From assembly GCA_963782045.1 (NCBI GenBank), contig CAWAIR010000010.1:62001-126000 (forward strand): DNA of 64,000 bases, given 5' to 3'. This DNA comes from CAVSRC01 sp963782045 (GTDB lineage Bacteria; Pseudomonadota; Alphaproteobacteria; Rhizobiales; Kaistiaceae). This document shows, piece by piece, positions 33,749 through 43,799 of the stretch (position 1 is the first letter of the stretch; each line of letters begins with the position of its first letter). A program made the translations under genes and the position numbers. The notes under the pieces were generated by a model. It saw only the letters and a program-made list of their open reading frames with translations. It was not told the DNA's origin and did no database searches.

Positions 33749-34574
33749 GCGGCACGCCCTTTCCGCCGACCTCGCCGGTCCGGATGCGCCGCGCGACAAA
33801 GACCGCGATGGCCACCAGGCCCGCGATGACCAAAACGCCGCTCTCGCCGCCGACATATTCCAGCGCGCCCGGCACATTGGCGACGGTCGCGCCGTCCAGC
33901 GCATCAAGGACGTCGTTGAAAACGGCGTGGGCGACCGCAACCGGCCAGACGCTGCCCGTCGTCAGCCGCAGCCAGCCGTAGAAGACGCCGGCCAGCGTCA
34001 GCGCGACGAGGAAGAGCGGCACGACGACGAACGGATTGCCGTCGTGGTGGTAGTAGGGCGTCATCAGGATCAGCGGCAGGTGCCAAGTGCCGTGCAGCAG
34101 GCCGACCAGCAGCATGGCGCGGAGCGGGCCGATGGCAACAAGGTGCGGCAGCATGTAGCCGCGCCAGCCGACCTCCTCGCCCATCGCCAGCACCATGCCG
34201 ATGACAAAACCGATAGCCGTATGGACAATGGTTGCCGGCAGGCTGCGCGTGAATGCGGGCGGCATCAGCGCGCCGAGGCCGAGCGCCCAGATGGCGGCAT
34301 AGCTGGCCAGGAGAACCAGCGCCGGAACCAGGATGGCGAGCGGCCAGCCGCGCAGCCCCAAGCGCGCGAGGCCGAGCGCCCGCCAGGCAGAACGCGATCG
34401 GGCCTCGCCGGTCGTCAGCATCACAAGAACCACGGCGACGGCCGGCGTCAGCATCGTCACCAACGCCCCGACCCCGCCGATCCGGCGGGCGAAGGCTGCA
34501 ATCAGGACGGCCAGTCCGATGGCGATCACATAAACGAGAGCCGCGCGGGCGGGGCCGCTGGAAACGGCACGCAT
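33720..34574 (-). CDS. CPBP-family intramembrane metalloprotease
   Basis: 284 residues with about seven membrane segments. Motif 1 is MGEEVGWRGYMLPHLVAIG, with the Glu pair and Arg; motif 2 is LLHGTWHLPLILM, with the His; motif 3 is VAVAHAVFNDVLDAL. These are the catalytic motifs of Abi/CPBP (Rce1-like) proteases. The biological substrate is not evident. A second, more distant CPBP gene lies at 47652-48446. Confidence 0.87.
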   Translation of the reverse strand: MRAVSSGPARAALVYVIAIGLAVLIAAFARRIGGVGALVTMLTPAVAVVLVMLTTGEARSRSAWRALGLARLGLRGWPLAILVPALVLLASYAAIWALGLGALMPPAFTRSLPATIVHTAIGFVIGMVLAMGEEVGWRGYMLPHLVAIGPLRAMLLVGLLHGTWHLPLILMTPYYHHDGNPFVVVPLFLVALTLAGVFYGWLRLTTGSVWPVAVAHAVFNDVLDALDGATVANVPGALEYVGGESGVLVIAGLVAIAVFVARRIRTGEVGGKGVPLTPRPTAPR

Positions 34575-34700
34575 GGGTCTGCTCTCTGCAAGATGAATGG
34601 TGCGCTTGCGGCCGACGGCCGGAGCATTTGCGCCGGCCTTAAGCGAAAAGGCGGGCCGCGTCTGTGAAGCGGATCACCCCGCATGGCCCGCCGACGCCGC

Positions 34701-35015
34701 TCAGATCCCGGCGCCGTCCTCTTCGTCCGGCTCGGACGATACCGGCGGTGGATCGCCGGCGGCAAGGCGCTCGGAGCGCAGGCGCGGGAGCTGGGTGGGC
34801 AACGGCGACCAGCCGGCAAGCTCGCTTTCGCCATAGGCGACGCGGGCGAAGGGATCGGAATCGTTGGCGACCCAGCCTTCCTCGCCCGAGCGCGCCGACA
34901 CCGCCCAGCGCACCGCATCGATCTCGGCCGGGCCCTGCTCGCTGGCGCGCACCCTGACCAGCACGAGGCTGCCGTCGCGTGGCGCGGTGGCCATGGGGGC
35001 CCATTTCGGGGACAT
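34701..35015 (-). CDS. Small protein of unknown function
   Basis: 104 residues. It begins MSPKWAPMATAPRDGSLVLV, a pattern (W.PMATAPRDGS) shared by many small proteins of rhizobia and phages, then WAVSARSGEEGWVANDSDP and LAGWSPLPTQLP. The predicted fold is a small beta-sheet domain. No function is known to me. It follows the exported gene at 35076-35522 by 60 bp on the same strand. Confidence 0.6.
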   Translation of the reverse strand: MSPKWAPMATAPRDGSLVLVRVRASEQGPAEIDAVRWAVSARSGEEGWVANDSDPFARVAYGESELAGWSPLPTQLPRLRSERLAAGDPPPVSSEPDEEDGAGI

Positions 35016-35075
35016 GCGCGCGGGTCCGTCGAGAGGTGCCAGTGGCGGCCCGGTCGAGCCGCCGCCGGCGCAAGA

Positions 35076-35522
35076 TTACTTGAGGCCGATCGCCATGCCG
35101 GACAGGTCGGCATTGATCATCAGGCCGCTCTGGCGGCCCTGCAGCTCGAGCAGCGCGCCCTTCTCGTTCTTGAGCACGATGGCGCCCGCGCCCTTGGTGG
35201 CGGCGGCACCGCCGGCACCGACGGCGGCATAGACGCCGGCAATATCCGACGGACGCGAAATGTGGCTGACCGTGCCGTGGAGCTGGGCCTTGGCAGCGCC
35301 GATCACCAGGCCGCCGCTGATGCCGCCGATATCGAGGCGATAGTGCTTGCCGTGGAAGGTCAGCGTTCCGCTGCCGGCCGAGGCGCCGATCATGAAGCCG
35401 CCCTTGATGATGCTGATGCTCACCGAACCGCTGTCGGCCCAGGCGGCCGACGCCACCAGGCTGGCGCCGGCGATGGCAATGAGCGCGACGAGACCCGAAC
35501 GAAAATTCCTCAAAAGCCGCAT
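35076..35522 (-). CDS. Exported protein of unknown function
   Basis: 148 residues with a signal peptide (MRLLRNFRSGLVALIAIAGA followed by SLVASAAWA). The mature part is glycine-rich and beta-strand-like: SVSISIIKGGFMIGASAGSG, HYRLDIGGISGGLVIGAAKA, DIAGVYAAVGAGGAAATKGA. An AAGGAGG ribosome-binding site precedes the ATG. Similar exported proteins occur in Bradyrhizobium-like genomes without an assigned role. Confidence 0.75.
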   Translation of the reverse strand: MRLLRNFRSGLVALIAIAGASLVASAAWADSGSVSISIIKGGFMIGASAGSGTLTFHGKHYRLDIGGISGGLVIGAAKAQLHGTVSHISRPSDIAGVYAAVGAGGAAATKGAGAIVLKNEKGALLELQGRQSGLMINADLSGMAIGLK

Positions 35523-35647
35523 GGCGGACTCCTCCTTTGCATGTGCCCCCGTCGGGAAGTTCCCGGCAGGAGGTTTAGGGCTTTCCCGACCGCGGCGGAA
35601 GCCCGCTGGTGACGGAAGTCACAACGCCGGCGCCCCCCGGCAACGTT

Positions 35648-37285
35648 TCATGCCTTGCCGCGGGCGCGCTCGCCGAGAGTGGCGGTGAGCCTGAGGAGCG
35701 CCGGCGAATGGTCGTCGCGGCCGAGCATCACCTGGATGATCGACACCCCGCCGGTATTGGCGCGGGCCTGCTTCAGCGCCGCGTCCATCTCGATCTCGGT
35801 GGTGACGCGGAGCCCGAGGCCGGTGCCCATGATCTCCGGGATGCGCCAGTAGTTCCAGGCCGGCACGTCGTTGAAGGCGCCGTCGAGCATCGGCCGCTCG
35901 GTGCCGTAGCCGCCGTTGTCGAGCACGACGACGATCGGGTTGCCGCCGTAGCGGGCGATGGTCGCCACCTCCATGCCGGTCATCTGGAAGGCGCCGTCGC
36001 CGACCAGCACCAGCGGCCTGAAATCCGGCTTGGCCGCCTTGACGCCGAGCGCCGCCGGCACCGCGAAGCCAAGCGAGCAGTAATAGGCCGGGGCCAGGAA
36101 ATGGACGCTGTTGTGGATGTAGAGATCCTCTGCGCCGAAGAGCGCATCGCCGGTATCGGAGATGACCACCATGTCGTCGTCGAGAAAGGCATTGACCTGG
36201 CGGAACAGCGCCTCGACGGTCATCGCCTTGTCGGACGGGTTGAACAGGCCGGGGTGCTCAGGATGCTCGTAGGGCGGCACGTCGCGCGGCAGCCAGGGAT
36301 GGGCTGCTAGCCCGCCGACGAAATCGGCCATGGCGACGCCATCGAAGGAATGATGGCCGATGGCGATGCGGTCGCTGGCGGCATAGATGGCATAGCGCCG
36401 GTCGATGCGCGCCGTGTAGACGCCGAGGTTCATGTCGGTCATCTGGGCGCCGAGCAGCATCAGGCAATCGCTCTTTTCGACATAGTCGCGCACCGCATCG
36501 CGGCCCATGGCGCCTTCGTAGATGCCGAGATAGGCGGGGTCGGCCTCGGGGAAGACCGACTTGCCGGTGATGGTGGCGGCGACCGGGATGCCGGTCTTGT
36601 GGACGATATCGACGAGCTCCGCCTGCAGGCCGAAGCGGTGCAGCTCCTCGCCGGCGAGGATCACGGGCCGCTCGGCCCGCGACAGGTGCTCGACCGCTTC
36701 GGCGACGGCCACGGCGAGCGCCTCCGGGTCGCCCGGCGGCACCGGCGGCAGGCGACGGTGCAGCGGGCCGATCTCGGCGACGGCCATATCGCGCGGGATC
36801 TCGATGTAAACCGGACGGCTCTCGCGGCGGACTGCGGCCAGCACGCGCTCGATCTCGAAGGCGGCGGTCGCCGGATCGTCGAGCACGGCCTGGGCGACGG
36901 TGAGCTGCTCGAAGACGCGGAGCTGGGTGTCGAAGCCGCGCACGGTGTGGTGGAGCAGCGGCCCGCGGCTCTTCTCGTGGGTGCCCGGCGCGCCGGAGAT
37001 GATCACCACCGGCGAGCGCTCGGCGAAGGCCTGCGCCGCGGCGTTGGCGATCTTCAGCCCGCCGACGCAATAGGTGATGCAGGCGACGCCGAGCCCGGTC
37101 ACTCGCGCATAGGCGTCGGCGGCGAAGCCGGCGCCCTGTTCATCCGAGGTGTTGATGACCTGCAACGGGCTCTCTTCCATCTGCTTGAAGAAGGTGAGCA
37201 CATAGTCGCCGGGAACGCCGAAGACGTGACCGACGTTGAGTTCGACGAGCCGATTGATGAGATAATTACCGATGCTTTGCGTCAT
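35648..37285 (-). CDS. Indolepyruvate/phenylpyruvate decarboxylase-like ThDP enzyme
   Basis: 545 residues with the three-domain ThDP decarboxylase layout. The N-terminal catalytic Glu is in NTSDEQGAGFAADAYAR, the double His in PLLHHTVRGFD, and the ThDP motif is GDGAFQMTGMEVATIARYGG followed by VVLDNGGYGTE. These features place it with pyruvate and indolepyruvate decarboxylases rather than acetolactate synthases. The substrate (indolepyruvate, phenylpyruvate, pyruvate) is not certain. It may be involved in aromatic amino-acid catabolism or auxin synthesis. Divergent from the macrodomain gene. Confidence 0.8.
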   Translation of the reverse strand: MTQSIGNYLINRLVELNVGHVFGVPGDYVLTFFKQMEESPLQVINTSDEQGAGFAADAYARVTGLGVACITYCVGGLKIANAAAQAFAERSPVVIISGAPGTHEKSRGPLLHHTVRGFDTQLRVFEQLTVAQAVLDDPATAAFEIERVLAAVRRESRPVYIEIPRDMAVAEIGPLHRRLPPVPPGDPEALAVAVAEAVEHLSRAERPVILAGEELHRFGLQAELVDIVHKTGIPVAATITGKSVFPEADPAYLGIYEGAMGRDAVRDYVEKSDCLMLLGAQMTDMNLGVYTARIDRRYAIYAASDRIAIGHHSFDGVAMADFVGGLAAHPWLPRDVPPYEHPEHPGLFNPSDKAMTVEALFRQVNAFLDDDMVVISDTGDALFGAEDLYIHNSVHFLAPAYYCSLGFAVPAALGVKAAKPDFRPLVLVGDGAFQMTGMEVATIARYGGNPIVVVLDNGGYGTERPMLDGAFNDVPAWNYWRIPEIMGTGLGLRVTTEIEMDAALKQARANTGGVSIIQVMLGRDDHSPALLRLTATLGERARGKA

Positions 37286-37378
37286 AAGCCTTCCCCGGTT
37301 CCGGACGCGCCCCAGCGGGCGATCAATTCGGCGGAATATGCCCGAAAGCCGCCACGGGCGGCAGAGGCCGCAGGACGC

Positions 37379-37915
37379 ATGATGAGCGGTGAGGCGCCGA
37401 GGGTCTCACTGGAGGCGCTGCGCGCCGACATCACCACGCTGGCGGTCGACGCCATCGTCAACGCCGCCAATCGCTCGTTGCTCGGCGGCGGCGGCGTCGA
37501 CGGCGCCATCCACCGCGCCGCCGGGCCGGCGCTTCTCGCCGAATGCCGCGCGCTCGGCGGTTGCCCCACCGGCGACGCCAGGATCACCGGCGGCCATCGC
37601 CTGCCCGCCCGGCATGTCATCCACACCGTCGGGCCGGTCTGGCGCGGCGGCCACGATGACGAGGACGGGCTACTCGCCTCCTGTTACCGGCGCGCGCTGG
37701 AGATCGCCCGCGAGCACGGTCTCGCCTCGATCGCCTTTCCGTCGATCTCGACGGGCGTCTACGGCTTTCCGCCTGAGCGCGCCGCGGGAATCGCGGTCGA
37801 CACGGTCGCCGATTTCGTCGCTGACGAGCCGGGCGCGATCCGGCGGGTCGTCTTCTGCTGCTTCGACGACCGGGCGCTCGCGCTGCATCGCGAGGCGCTG
37901 GCCGCACGTGCTTGA
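37379..37915 (+). CDS. Macrodomain protein (O-acetyl-ADP-ribose deacetylase type)
   Basis: 178 residues from ATG 37379 (a second ATG follows directly). The macro fold is recognised from ALRADITTLAVDAIVNAANR, LLGGGGVDGAIHRAAG and the C-terminal SIAFPSISTGVYGFPPERAA. Such proteins hydrolyse O-acetyl-ADP-ribose or remove ADP-ribose from proteins. A large apparent frame beginning at 36350 is the antisense shadow of the decarboxylase gene. Confidence 0.88.
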   Translation: MMSGEAPRVSLEALRADITTLAVDAIVNAANRSLLGGGGVDGAIHRAAGPALLAECRALGGCPTGDARITGGHRLPARHVIHTVGPVWRGGHDDEDGLLASCYRRALEIAREHGLASIAFPSISTGVYGFPPERAAGIAVDTVADFVADEPGAIRRVVFCCFDDRALALHREALAARA

Positions 37916-37981
37916 AAAGGCCGCATTCGGCTGCTTGACTGAGACGGGGTCGTGGCGGCACGACAACAGGGCGATTTGACC

Positions 37982-39028
37982 GTGCGACGCTTGGCTCCGC
38001 TCCTCCTTGCCATTGCCTGCCTGGCCCCTGCCGTTGCGGCGCGGGCGGAAGACCCCATCCAGTTCTTCGGACGGCTGCTGGGGCCGCCGGCGCGCACGCT
38101 GGAAAGGGCGCTCGCTCCGGAGCGGGCGCGCCCGCATGCCCAGCGGAAGGCCGCCACGGAAGCGAAACCCCGGACGGAGAACGCGGCGCTGCCCGGGATT
38201 GCCGATGTCGCCAAGCCAGCCGACACCGCTAGGCAGGCCGACGCCGCCAAGCCGGCTGACGCGGCAAAGCTGGCCGACACCGCCAAGCCGGAGCAGCCGG
38301 CCACCACCGACCTGCTGTCGGTGCCGATGCCACGGCTGAGGCCGGGCGACGCCGGCGGACCGGCGCTCGGCTACGCCCCCGCGACGGGCATCGAGGCGGC
38401 CCCGCTGGCGCCCGAGGCGAAGGCGGCGCCGCCGCCCGTGGTGACCCCGCTCAAGCTGCCGCCGCCGGCCGCCCGCTCGACCTGCGGCGCCGTGATTGCC
38501 GACCTCGGGGTCGAGGCCACGCCGCTGCCGTCGGTGGTCGACGGCGCCTGCGTGATTCCGGCGCCGGTATCGGTGAGCGCTCTCGACGGCGGCGCCGTCG
38601 CCTTCACCACCAAGGCGCTGCTCAATTGCAGCCTTGCCGAGACGCTCGCCGCCTGGATGAAGAACACGGTGCAGCCGCTCGCCATGAAGACGCTCGGCCA
38701 CCAGGTGACCGGGCTGCGCATCGCGGCCTCCTATGCCTGCCGCAACCGCGACAACCTCGCCGACGCCAAGCTCAGCGAGCACGCCCGCGGCAACGCCATC
38801 GACATCTCCGCCTTCAAGGTGGAAGGCGTCGGCTGGATCGACGTGGAGCACGGCTGGACCGGCGGCGGCGACAAGGCGGATTTCCTCCGCAAGGTGCGCA
38901 TCTCGGCCTGCGGGCCGTTCACCACGGTGCTGGGTCCGGGCACCGATTCCTATCACACCAGCCACTTTCACCTCGACCGCGCCAAGCGGCGCACGGCGGG
39001 GCCGAGCAAGGGGCTCTACTGCAAGTAG
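37982..39028 (+). CDS. Extensin-family (M15-like) periplasmic protein
   Basis: 348 residues from a GTG (VRRLAPLLLAIACLAPAVAA) that places a signal peptide at the very N-terminus; an earlier GTG at 37952 is also possible. A low-complexity linker with repeats of the type KPADAAKLADTAKP follows. The C-terminal domain (about 150-348) is the Extensin-like C family: TCGAVIADLGVEATPLPSV, SYACRNRDNLADAKLSEHAR, GNAIDISAFKVEGVGWIDVE, and DSYHTSHFHLD with the metal His residues. Related proteins are peptidoglycan endopeptidases. Confidence 0.83.
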   Translation: MRRLAPLLLAIACLAPAVAARAEDPIQFFGRLLGPPARTLERALAPERARPHAQRKAATEAKPRTENAALPGIADVAKPADTARQADAAKPADAAKLADTAKPEQPATTDLLSVPMPRLRPGDAGGPALGYAPATGIEAAPLAPEAKAAPPPVVTPLKLPPPAARSTCGAVIADLGVEATPLPSVVDGACVIPAPVSVSALDGGAVAFTTKALLNCSLAETLAAWMKNTVQPLAMKTLGHQVTGLRIAASYACRNRDNLADAKLSEHARGNAIDISAFKVEGVGWIDVEHGWTGGGDKADFLRKVRISACGPFTTVLGPGTDSYHTSHFHLDRAKRRTAGPSKGLYCK

Positions 39029-39106
39029 GCGGGCGCCCAGGAGCGGCGCAGAGCCCAACCTCCCCCTTGGTGCAGGACACCGCATTTGGCGGCCGCCGCC
39101 GGATTC

Positions 39107-40039
39107 TCAGGCCGCCACCTGCGGCACGCGGTGCCCGGCGAGGCAGGCCACCACCCGGTCGGGGGACGTGAGGCAGGGCTGGACGACCGCCTGGCGGCCG
39201 AGGGAAAGCGTCAGCGTATGGAAGCGCGCGCCGCCGCCCGGCGGCGGCGGTGCGAGCGAGAACGCGGTAAGCAGGGCGAAGGGGACATAGGTGCAGCGAT
39301 GGGCGTAGGTCGGATGGAACCAGCGCCGCGTCGCCGCGCCGCGATCGACGATGACGAGTTCCTCCGCCGCATCGAGGATGAGCAGGCCGGTCGACAGGCG
39401 ACGGCGGTTCTCAAAATCGCGGCAGGGGCGGTCGCGCGGCTCGAAGTGGAGCGGCGTCACCGGCCGCGGGGTCGCGTGCTCGACCGCATGCAGCATGTTC
39501 TGAAAGAAGAGATCGGCGACCGCGATCGTTCCGCCGTCTCCCTTGGCGTTGGCGCGCTCGGCGCCGGGCAGGAGTCGGTCCCGGATGAAATCGGTCACCG
39601 CGTCGAAACGCTTCGACGAAACCGCATTATAGTCGACGGTGACCGCCTCGCCGTCGCTCAGGAGCAGCGACCAGCGCGCCGCCAGCAGGTTGGTCATGCT
39701 GCGCACGGCGGCGATCTCGCGCCAAACGATGGTGCGCGTCACGATAGCACCATCGGCAAGGCGCATCAGGCTGAGGCCGTCGTCGTCGATGGCAAGGATC
39801 ATGCGGTAGAGGTCCATACCGGGCCGCACGCTCACCCGGTCGGCCGCGATCGGCACCTTGAGCAGGAAGCGGGCATCGCGATGTTCGGCATAAGCGGGGC
39901 GGAAGCGCGGCGGCATCTCCGCCGCGCTGTGCACGGCATCGACCCAAGGACCGAAGGCGTCGTATTCGCGGCGGTCCTCGGGGCTCGCCGCCCGATACCA
40001 GTCGCCTTCCGGCTGCCGTTTTCTAGCCAGGACGAACAT
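39107..40039 (-). CDS. Conserved protein of unknown function
   Basis: 310 residues from MFVLARKRQPEGDWYRAASP. No membrane segment or signal peptide. The central part (RPGMDLYRMILAIDDDGLSL, AIVTRTIVWREIAAVRS, WSLLLSDGEAVTVDYNAVSS) suggests beta-rich modules like a PH domain, but I do not recognise a family. It is convergent with the extensin-family gene and shows normal codon use. Confidence 0.65.
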   Translation of the reverse strand: MFVLARKRQPEGDWYRAASPEDRREYDAFGPWVDAVHSAAEMPPRFRPAYAEHRDARFLLKVPIAADRVSVRPGMDLYRMILAIDDDGLSLMRLADGAIVTRTIVWREIAAVRSMTNLLAARWSLLLSDGEAVTVDYNAVSSKRFDAVTDFIRDRLLPGAERANAKGDGGTIAVADLFFQNMLHAVEHATPRPVTPLHFEPRDRPCRDFENRRRLSTGLLILDAAEELVIVDRGAATRRWFHPTYAHRCTYVPFALLTAFSLAPPPPGGGARFHTLTLSLGRQAVVQPCLTSPDRVVACLAGHRVPQVAA

Positions 40040-40159
40040 GGCGGTTCCCCTCCCGCGCTTTGCATGGGGCATGGAGGCGGAAGCGATTCGTCGTCCTTCG
40101 GGCAGGGGCCGGTCAAGCGTCGCGGCGCCGCAGGGGGCGCAGGTCGTCCTGGGGCGGGC

Positions 40160-40285
40160 ACCTTCCGCTCCCCGTCATCCTCCGGCGGAGCGAAGCGCAA
40201 GACCGGAGGATCGGGCGCAGCATCGGCAAGGCCGGCAACTCGCGGTGGCCGATCCCCCGGTTAAGCCGGGGGATGACAGAGAATG
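40160..40285. repeat. Intergenic region with an inverted repeat
   Basis: The 295-bp gap between the unknown gene and pyc holds a perfect inverted repeat ATCCCCCGGTTAAGCCGGGGGAT near 40249-40271 and the phrase GTCATCCTCCGGCGGAGCG, typical of dispersed short elements. No gene is supported. The hairpin lies about 60 bp beyond the pyc stop and may end pyc transcription. Confidence 0.5.
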
Positions 40286-40334
40286 GGTTAGGCGCCGCCC
40301 AACACAAAGCTCAGCGTGATCGCCGCCCCGGCCT

Positions 40335-43300
40335 CTACCCCCCGTAGACCAGCAGCAGGTCCTTGGCGTCGATCTGGGCGCCGGCCTTGGTGAGCACCTC
40401 GGCGATCAAGCCGTCGCGCTCGGCGTGGAGCGCCGTCTCCATCTTCATCGCCTCGATGGAGAGCAGGACGTCGCCAGCCTTGACCGTCTGGCCGGCGGCG
40501 ACGGCAAGCGTCGACACCACGCCCGGCATCGGTGCGGCGACATGCAGCGGATTGCCCTCCTCGGCCTTCCGTCGCGCGGCGGCCCCGCCGGCGGCGCCCT
40601 GCGCGCGGACCGGGACCTTGGCCATGCGCGGCTGGCCGTTGAGCTCGAAGAAGACGCGGACGTTGCCGTCGGCGTCGGTCTCGCCGACCGCCTGATTGCG
40701 CACGATCAGCGTCTTGCCGCGCTCGAGCTCGACCGGGATCTCCTCGCCCGCCGGCAGCCCGTAGAAGAACACCGGCGTGGGCAGCACGCCGACCGGTCCG
40801 TAGCGCTCGGCGGCATGGGCGAAGTCGGTGAACACCTTCGGGTACATCAGGTAGGAGGCAAGCGCCCGGTCATCGACCGGCGCGCCGGTCTTCTCCGCCG
40901 CCGCCTCGCGTTCGGCCTCGAGATCGGCCGCCGGCAGCAGCGAGCCGGGGCGGACCGTGATCGGCGTCGCGCCCTTCAGCACTTTCTTCTGCAGCGCCTC
41001 GGGCCACCCGCCCGGCGGCTGGCCGAGATCGCCCCGCATCATCTGCACCACCGACCCGGGGAAGGCGATGTCGCGGTCGGGATCGAGGACGTCGGCTGGC
41101 GTCAGATCGCCGGCGACCATCATCAGCGCCAGGTCGCCGACCACCTTGGAGGACGGGGTGACCTTGACGATGTCGCCGAACAGCATGTTGACGTCGGCAT
41201 AGGCGCGCGCCACCTCGTGCCAGCGCGCCTCGAGCCCGAGCGAGCGCGCCTGCTCCTTGAGGTTGGTGAACTGGCCGCCCGGCATCTCGTGGAGATAGAC
41301 CTCCGAGGCGCCGAAGCGGAGGTCCAATTCGAAGGCAAGATACTGGGCGCGCACCTTCTCGAAATAGAAGGAGATCTTGCGGATGGCTTCCGGGTCGAGC
41401 CCGGTGTCGCGTGTCGTGCCCTTGAGTGCCTCGACCAGGGAGCCGAGGCAGGGCTGCGAGGTCAGCCCCGACATCGAATCGATCGCCGCGTCGAAGGCAT
41501 CGACGCCGGCCTCGACCGCCGCCAGCACCGAGGCCGCCGACACACCGGAGGTATCGTGGGTGTGCAGGTGGATGGGCAGGTCGGTCTCCTGGCGCAGCGT
41601 CGAAACCAGGATGCGGGCCGCCACCGGCTTGAGCAGGCCGGCCATGTCCTTGATGCCGATGATGTGGGCGCCGGCCTTCTCCAGCTCGTGGGTCAGGTTG
41701 ACGTAGTATTTGAGGTCGTACTTCGGCCGGGCGGAATCGAGGATGTCGCCGGTGTAGCACATGGCGCCTTCGCAGAGCTTGCCGGCCTCGACCACCGCTT
41801 CCATCGAGACGCGCATGTTCTCCACCCAGTTGAGGCAGTCGAACACGCGGAAGAGATCGACGCCGGCATCGGCCGCCTGGCGCACGAAGAATTTCACCAC
41901 GTTGTCGGGATAGTTGGCATAGCCGACCGCGTTGGAACCGCGCAGCAGCATCTGCAGCAGGATGTTCGGCGTCTTCTCGCGCATCTCGGCGAGCCGCTCC
42001 CACGGGTCCTCGGCGAGGAAGCGCATGGCGACGTCGAAGGTGGCGCCGCCCCAGCATTCCAGCGACAGAAGCTGCGGCAGCGCGGCGGCATAGGCCGGCG
42101 CCACCGCGGCGAGATCGTGCGCGCGCATGCGGGTGGCGAGCAACGACTGGTGGGCGTCGCGCATGGTGGTGTCGGTGACCAGCGGCCGGGTCTCGGCGCG
42201 CATCCATTTGGCGAAGGCGTCCGGGCCCTCGGCATCGAGCCGCTGCTTGGTGCCGGGCGCCGGCGCAGCGTCGAAGGCCGGCGGCGGCAGCACCAGCGCC
42301 TCCTTGTCCGGCCGCGGCCGGTTCTTGGTATCCGGATGGCCGTTGATGGTGACGTCGGCGATGTAGGTCAAGAGCTTGGTGGCGCGGTCGCGCCGGCGCA
42401 CCGAATGGAACAGCTCCGGCGTCTCGTCGATGAAGCGCGTGGTGTAGCTGGCATCGCGGAACTGCGGATGGCTGATGACGTTTTCGAGGAACGTCAGGTT
42501 GGTGGCGACCCCGCGGATGCGGAACTCGCGCAGCGCCCGCATCATACGCGCGATCGCCTCCGCCGGGGTCGGCGCCCAGGCGGTGACCTTCTCCAGCAGC
42601 GGATCGTAGAAGCGCGTGATCACCGCACCGGAATAGGCGGTGCCGCCGTCCAGCCGGATGCCGAAGCCGGTGGCGCCGCGATAGGCGGTGATGCGGCCGT
42701 AGTCCGGGATGAAGTTCTGCTCCGGGTCCTCGGTGGTGATGCGGCACTGGAGGGCGTGGCCGTTGAGGGCGATGTCGCCCTGGCGCGGCACGCCACCCGG
42801 CTCCTTGTCGCCGATGGCGGCGCCCTCGGCGAAGCGGACCTGCGCCTTGACGATGTCGATGCCGGTCACCTCCTCGGTGACCGTGTGCTCGACCTGGATG
42901 CGCGGATTGACCTCGATGAAATAGATGGCGCCGGTATCGGCATCCATCAGGAACTCGACGGTGCCGGCGCCCTTGTAGGTGGCCGCATGGGCGATCTTGA
43001 TGGCGTAGGCGCAGAGCTCCTGGCGCTTCTCGGGCGTCAGGTAGGGGGCCGGGGCGCGCTCAACGACCTTCTGGTGGCGGCGCTGCACGGTGCAATCGCG
43101 CTCGAACAGATGGACGATCGAGCCGTAGCCATCGGCGAGGATCTGCACCTCGACGTGGCGGGCGCGCTCGACCAGCTTTTCCAGATAGACATCGTCCTTG
43201 CCGAAGGCGGCCTTGGCCTCGCGCTTGGCCGCGACGAGATCGCGGGCGAGCGTCGCCTCGTCGGGGATGACGCGCATGCCGCGCCCGCCGCCGCCCCACG

Positions 43301-43799
43301 AGGCCTTCAGCATCAGCGGATAGCCGATATCGGCGGCGATGGTCTTCACCGCCGCGATGTCCTCGGGCAGCGGCTCGCTCGCCGGCATGACCGGAACGCC
43401 GACCGAGACCGCGAGGTTGCGCGCCGACACCTTGTCGCCCAAGAGCCGCATGGTTTCGGCCGAGGGCCCGATGAAAGTGATGCCCGCGGCGGCGCAGGCT
43501 TCGGCGAATTCGGGGCTTTCCGAGAGCAGGCCGTAGCCCGGGTGGATGGCGTCGGCACCGGATTCCCTGGCCACCCGGATGATCTCGGGGATCGACAGAT
43601 AGGCGGCGATCGGCCCCAGCACCTTGCCGTCGGGCATCTTGCCGATCTGGTAGGCCTCGTCCGCCTTGAAGCGGTGGAGGGCGAGCTTGTCCTCCTCGGC
43701 GAACACCGCCACCGTGCGGCGGCCGAGCTCATTGGCGGCCCGCAGCACACGGATGGCGATCTCCGAGCGGTTGGCGACGAGGATTTTCTTGATCGGCAC
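40335..43799 (-). CDS. pyc: Pyruvate carboxylase
   Basis: 1,154 residues, the standard single-chain length. It carboxylates pyruvate to oxaloacetate with biotin and ATP (anaplerosis). Domains in order: biotin carboxylase (1 to about 460; KASWGGGGRGMRVIPDE, RRHQKVVERAPAPYL), carboxyltransferase (about 540-810; TTMRDAHQSLLATRMRAHDL, FDVAMRFLAEDPWERL), allosteric/linker region, and biotin carboxyl carrier (end; SIEAMKMETALHAERDG with the biotinyl Lys). A continuous antisense open frame of similar length is only a shadow. Confidence 0.97.
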   Translation of the reverse strand: MPIKKILVANRSEIAIRVLRAANELGRRTVAVFAEEDKLALHRFKADEAYQIGKMPDGKVLGPIAAYLSIPEIIRVARESGADAIHPGYGLLSESPEFAEACAAAGITFIGPSAETMRLLGDKVSARNLAVSVGVPVMPASEPLPEDIAAVKTIAADIGYPLMLKASWGGGGRGMRVIPDEATLARDLVAAKREAKAAFGKDDVYLEKLVERARHVEVQILADGYGSIVHLFERDCTVQRRHQKVVERAPAPYLTPEKRQELCAYAIKIAHAATYKGAGTVEFLMDADTGAIYFIEVNPRIQVEHTVTEEVTGIDIVKAQVRFAEGAAIGDKEPGGVPRQGDIALNGHALQCRITTEDPEQNFIPDYGRITAYRGATGFGIRLDGGTAYSGAVITRFYDPLLEKVTAWAPTPAEAIARMMRALREFRIRGVATNLTFLENVISHPQFRDASYTTRFIDETPELFHSVRRRDRATKLLTYIADVTINGHPDTKNRPRPDKEALVLPPPAFDAAPAPGTKQRLDAEGPDAFAKWMRAETRPLVTDTTMRDAHQSLLATRMRAHDLAAVAPAYAAALPQLLSLECWGGATFDVAMRFLAEDPWERLAEMREKTPNILLQMLLRGSNAVGYANYPDNVVKFFVRQAADAGVDLFRVFDCLNWVENMRVSMEAVVEAGKLCEGAMCYTGDILDSARPKYDLKYYVNLTHELEKAGAHIIGIKDMAGLLKPVAARILVSTLRQETDLPIHLHTHDTSGVSAASVLAAVEAGVDAFDAAIDSMSGLTSQPCLGSLVEALKGTTRDTGLDPEAIRKISFYFEKVRAQYLAFELDLRFGASEVYLHEMPGGQFTNLKEQARSLGLEARWHEVARAYADVNMLFGDIVKVTPSSKVVGDLALMMVAGDLTPADVLDPDRDIAFPGSVVQMMRGDLGQPPGGWPEALQKKVLKGATPITVRPGSLLPAADLEAEREAAAEKTGAPVDDRALASYLMYPKVFTDFAHAAERYGPVGVLPTPVFFYGLPAGEEIPVELERGKTLIVRNQAVGETDADGNVRVFFELNGQPRMAKVPVRAQGAAGGAAARRKAEEGNPLHVAAPMPGVVSTLAVAAGQTVKAGDVLLSIEAMKMETALHAERDGLIAEVLTKAGAQIDAKDLLLVYGG

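Noticed and set aside
36350..37378. Apparent long N-terminal extension of the macrodomain gene
   Set aside because: The sequence before 37379 is antisense to the decarboxylase; the macrodomain start has its own ATG.
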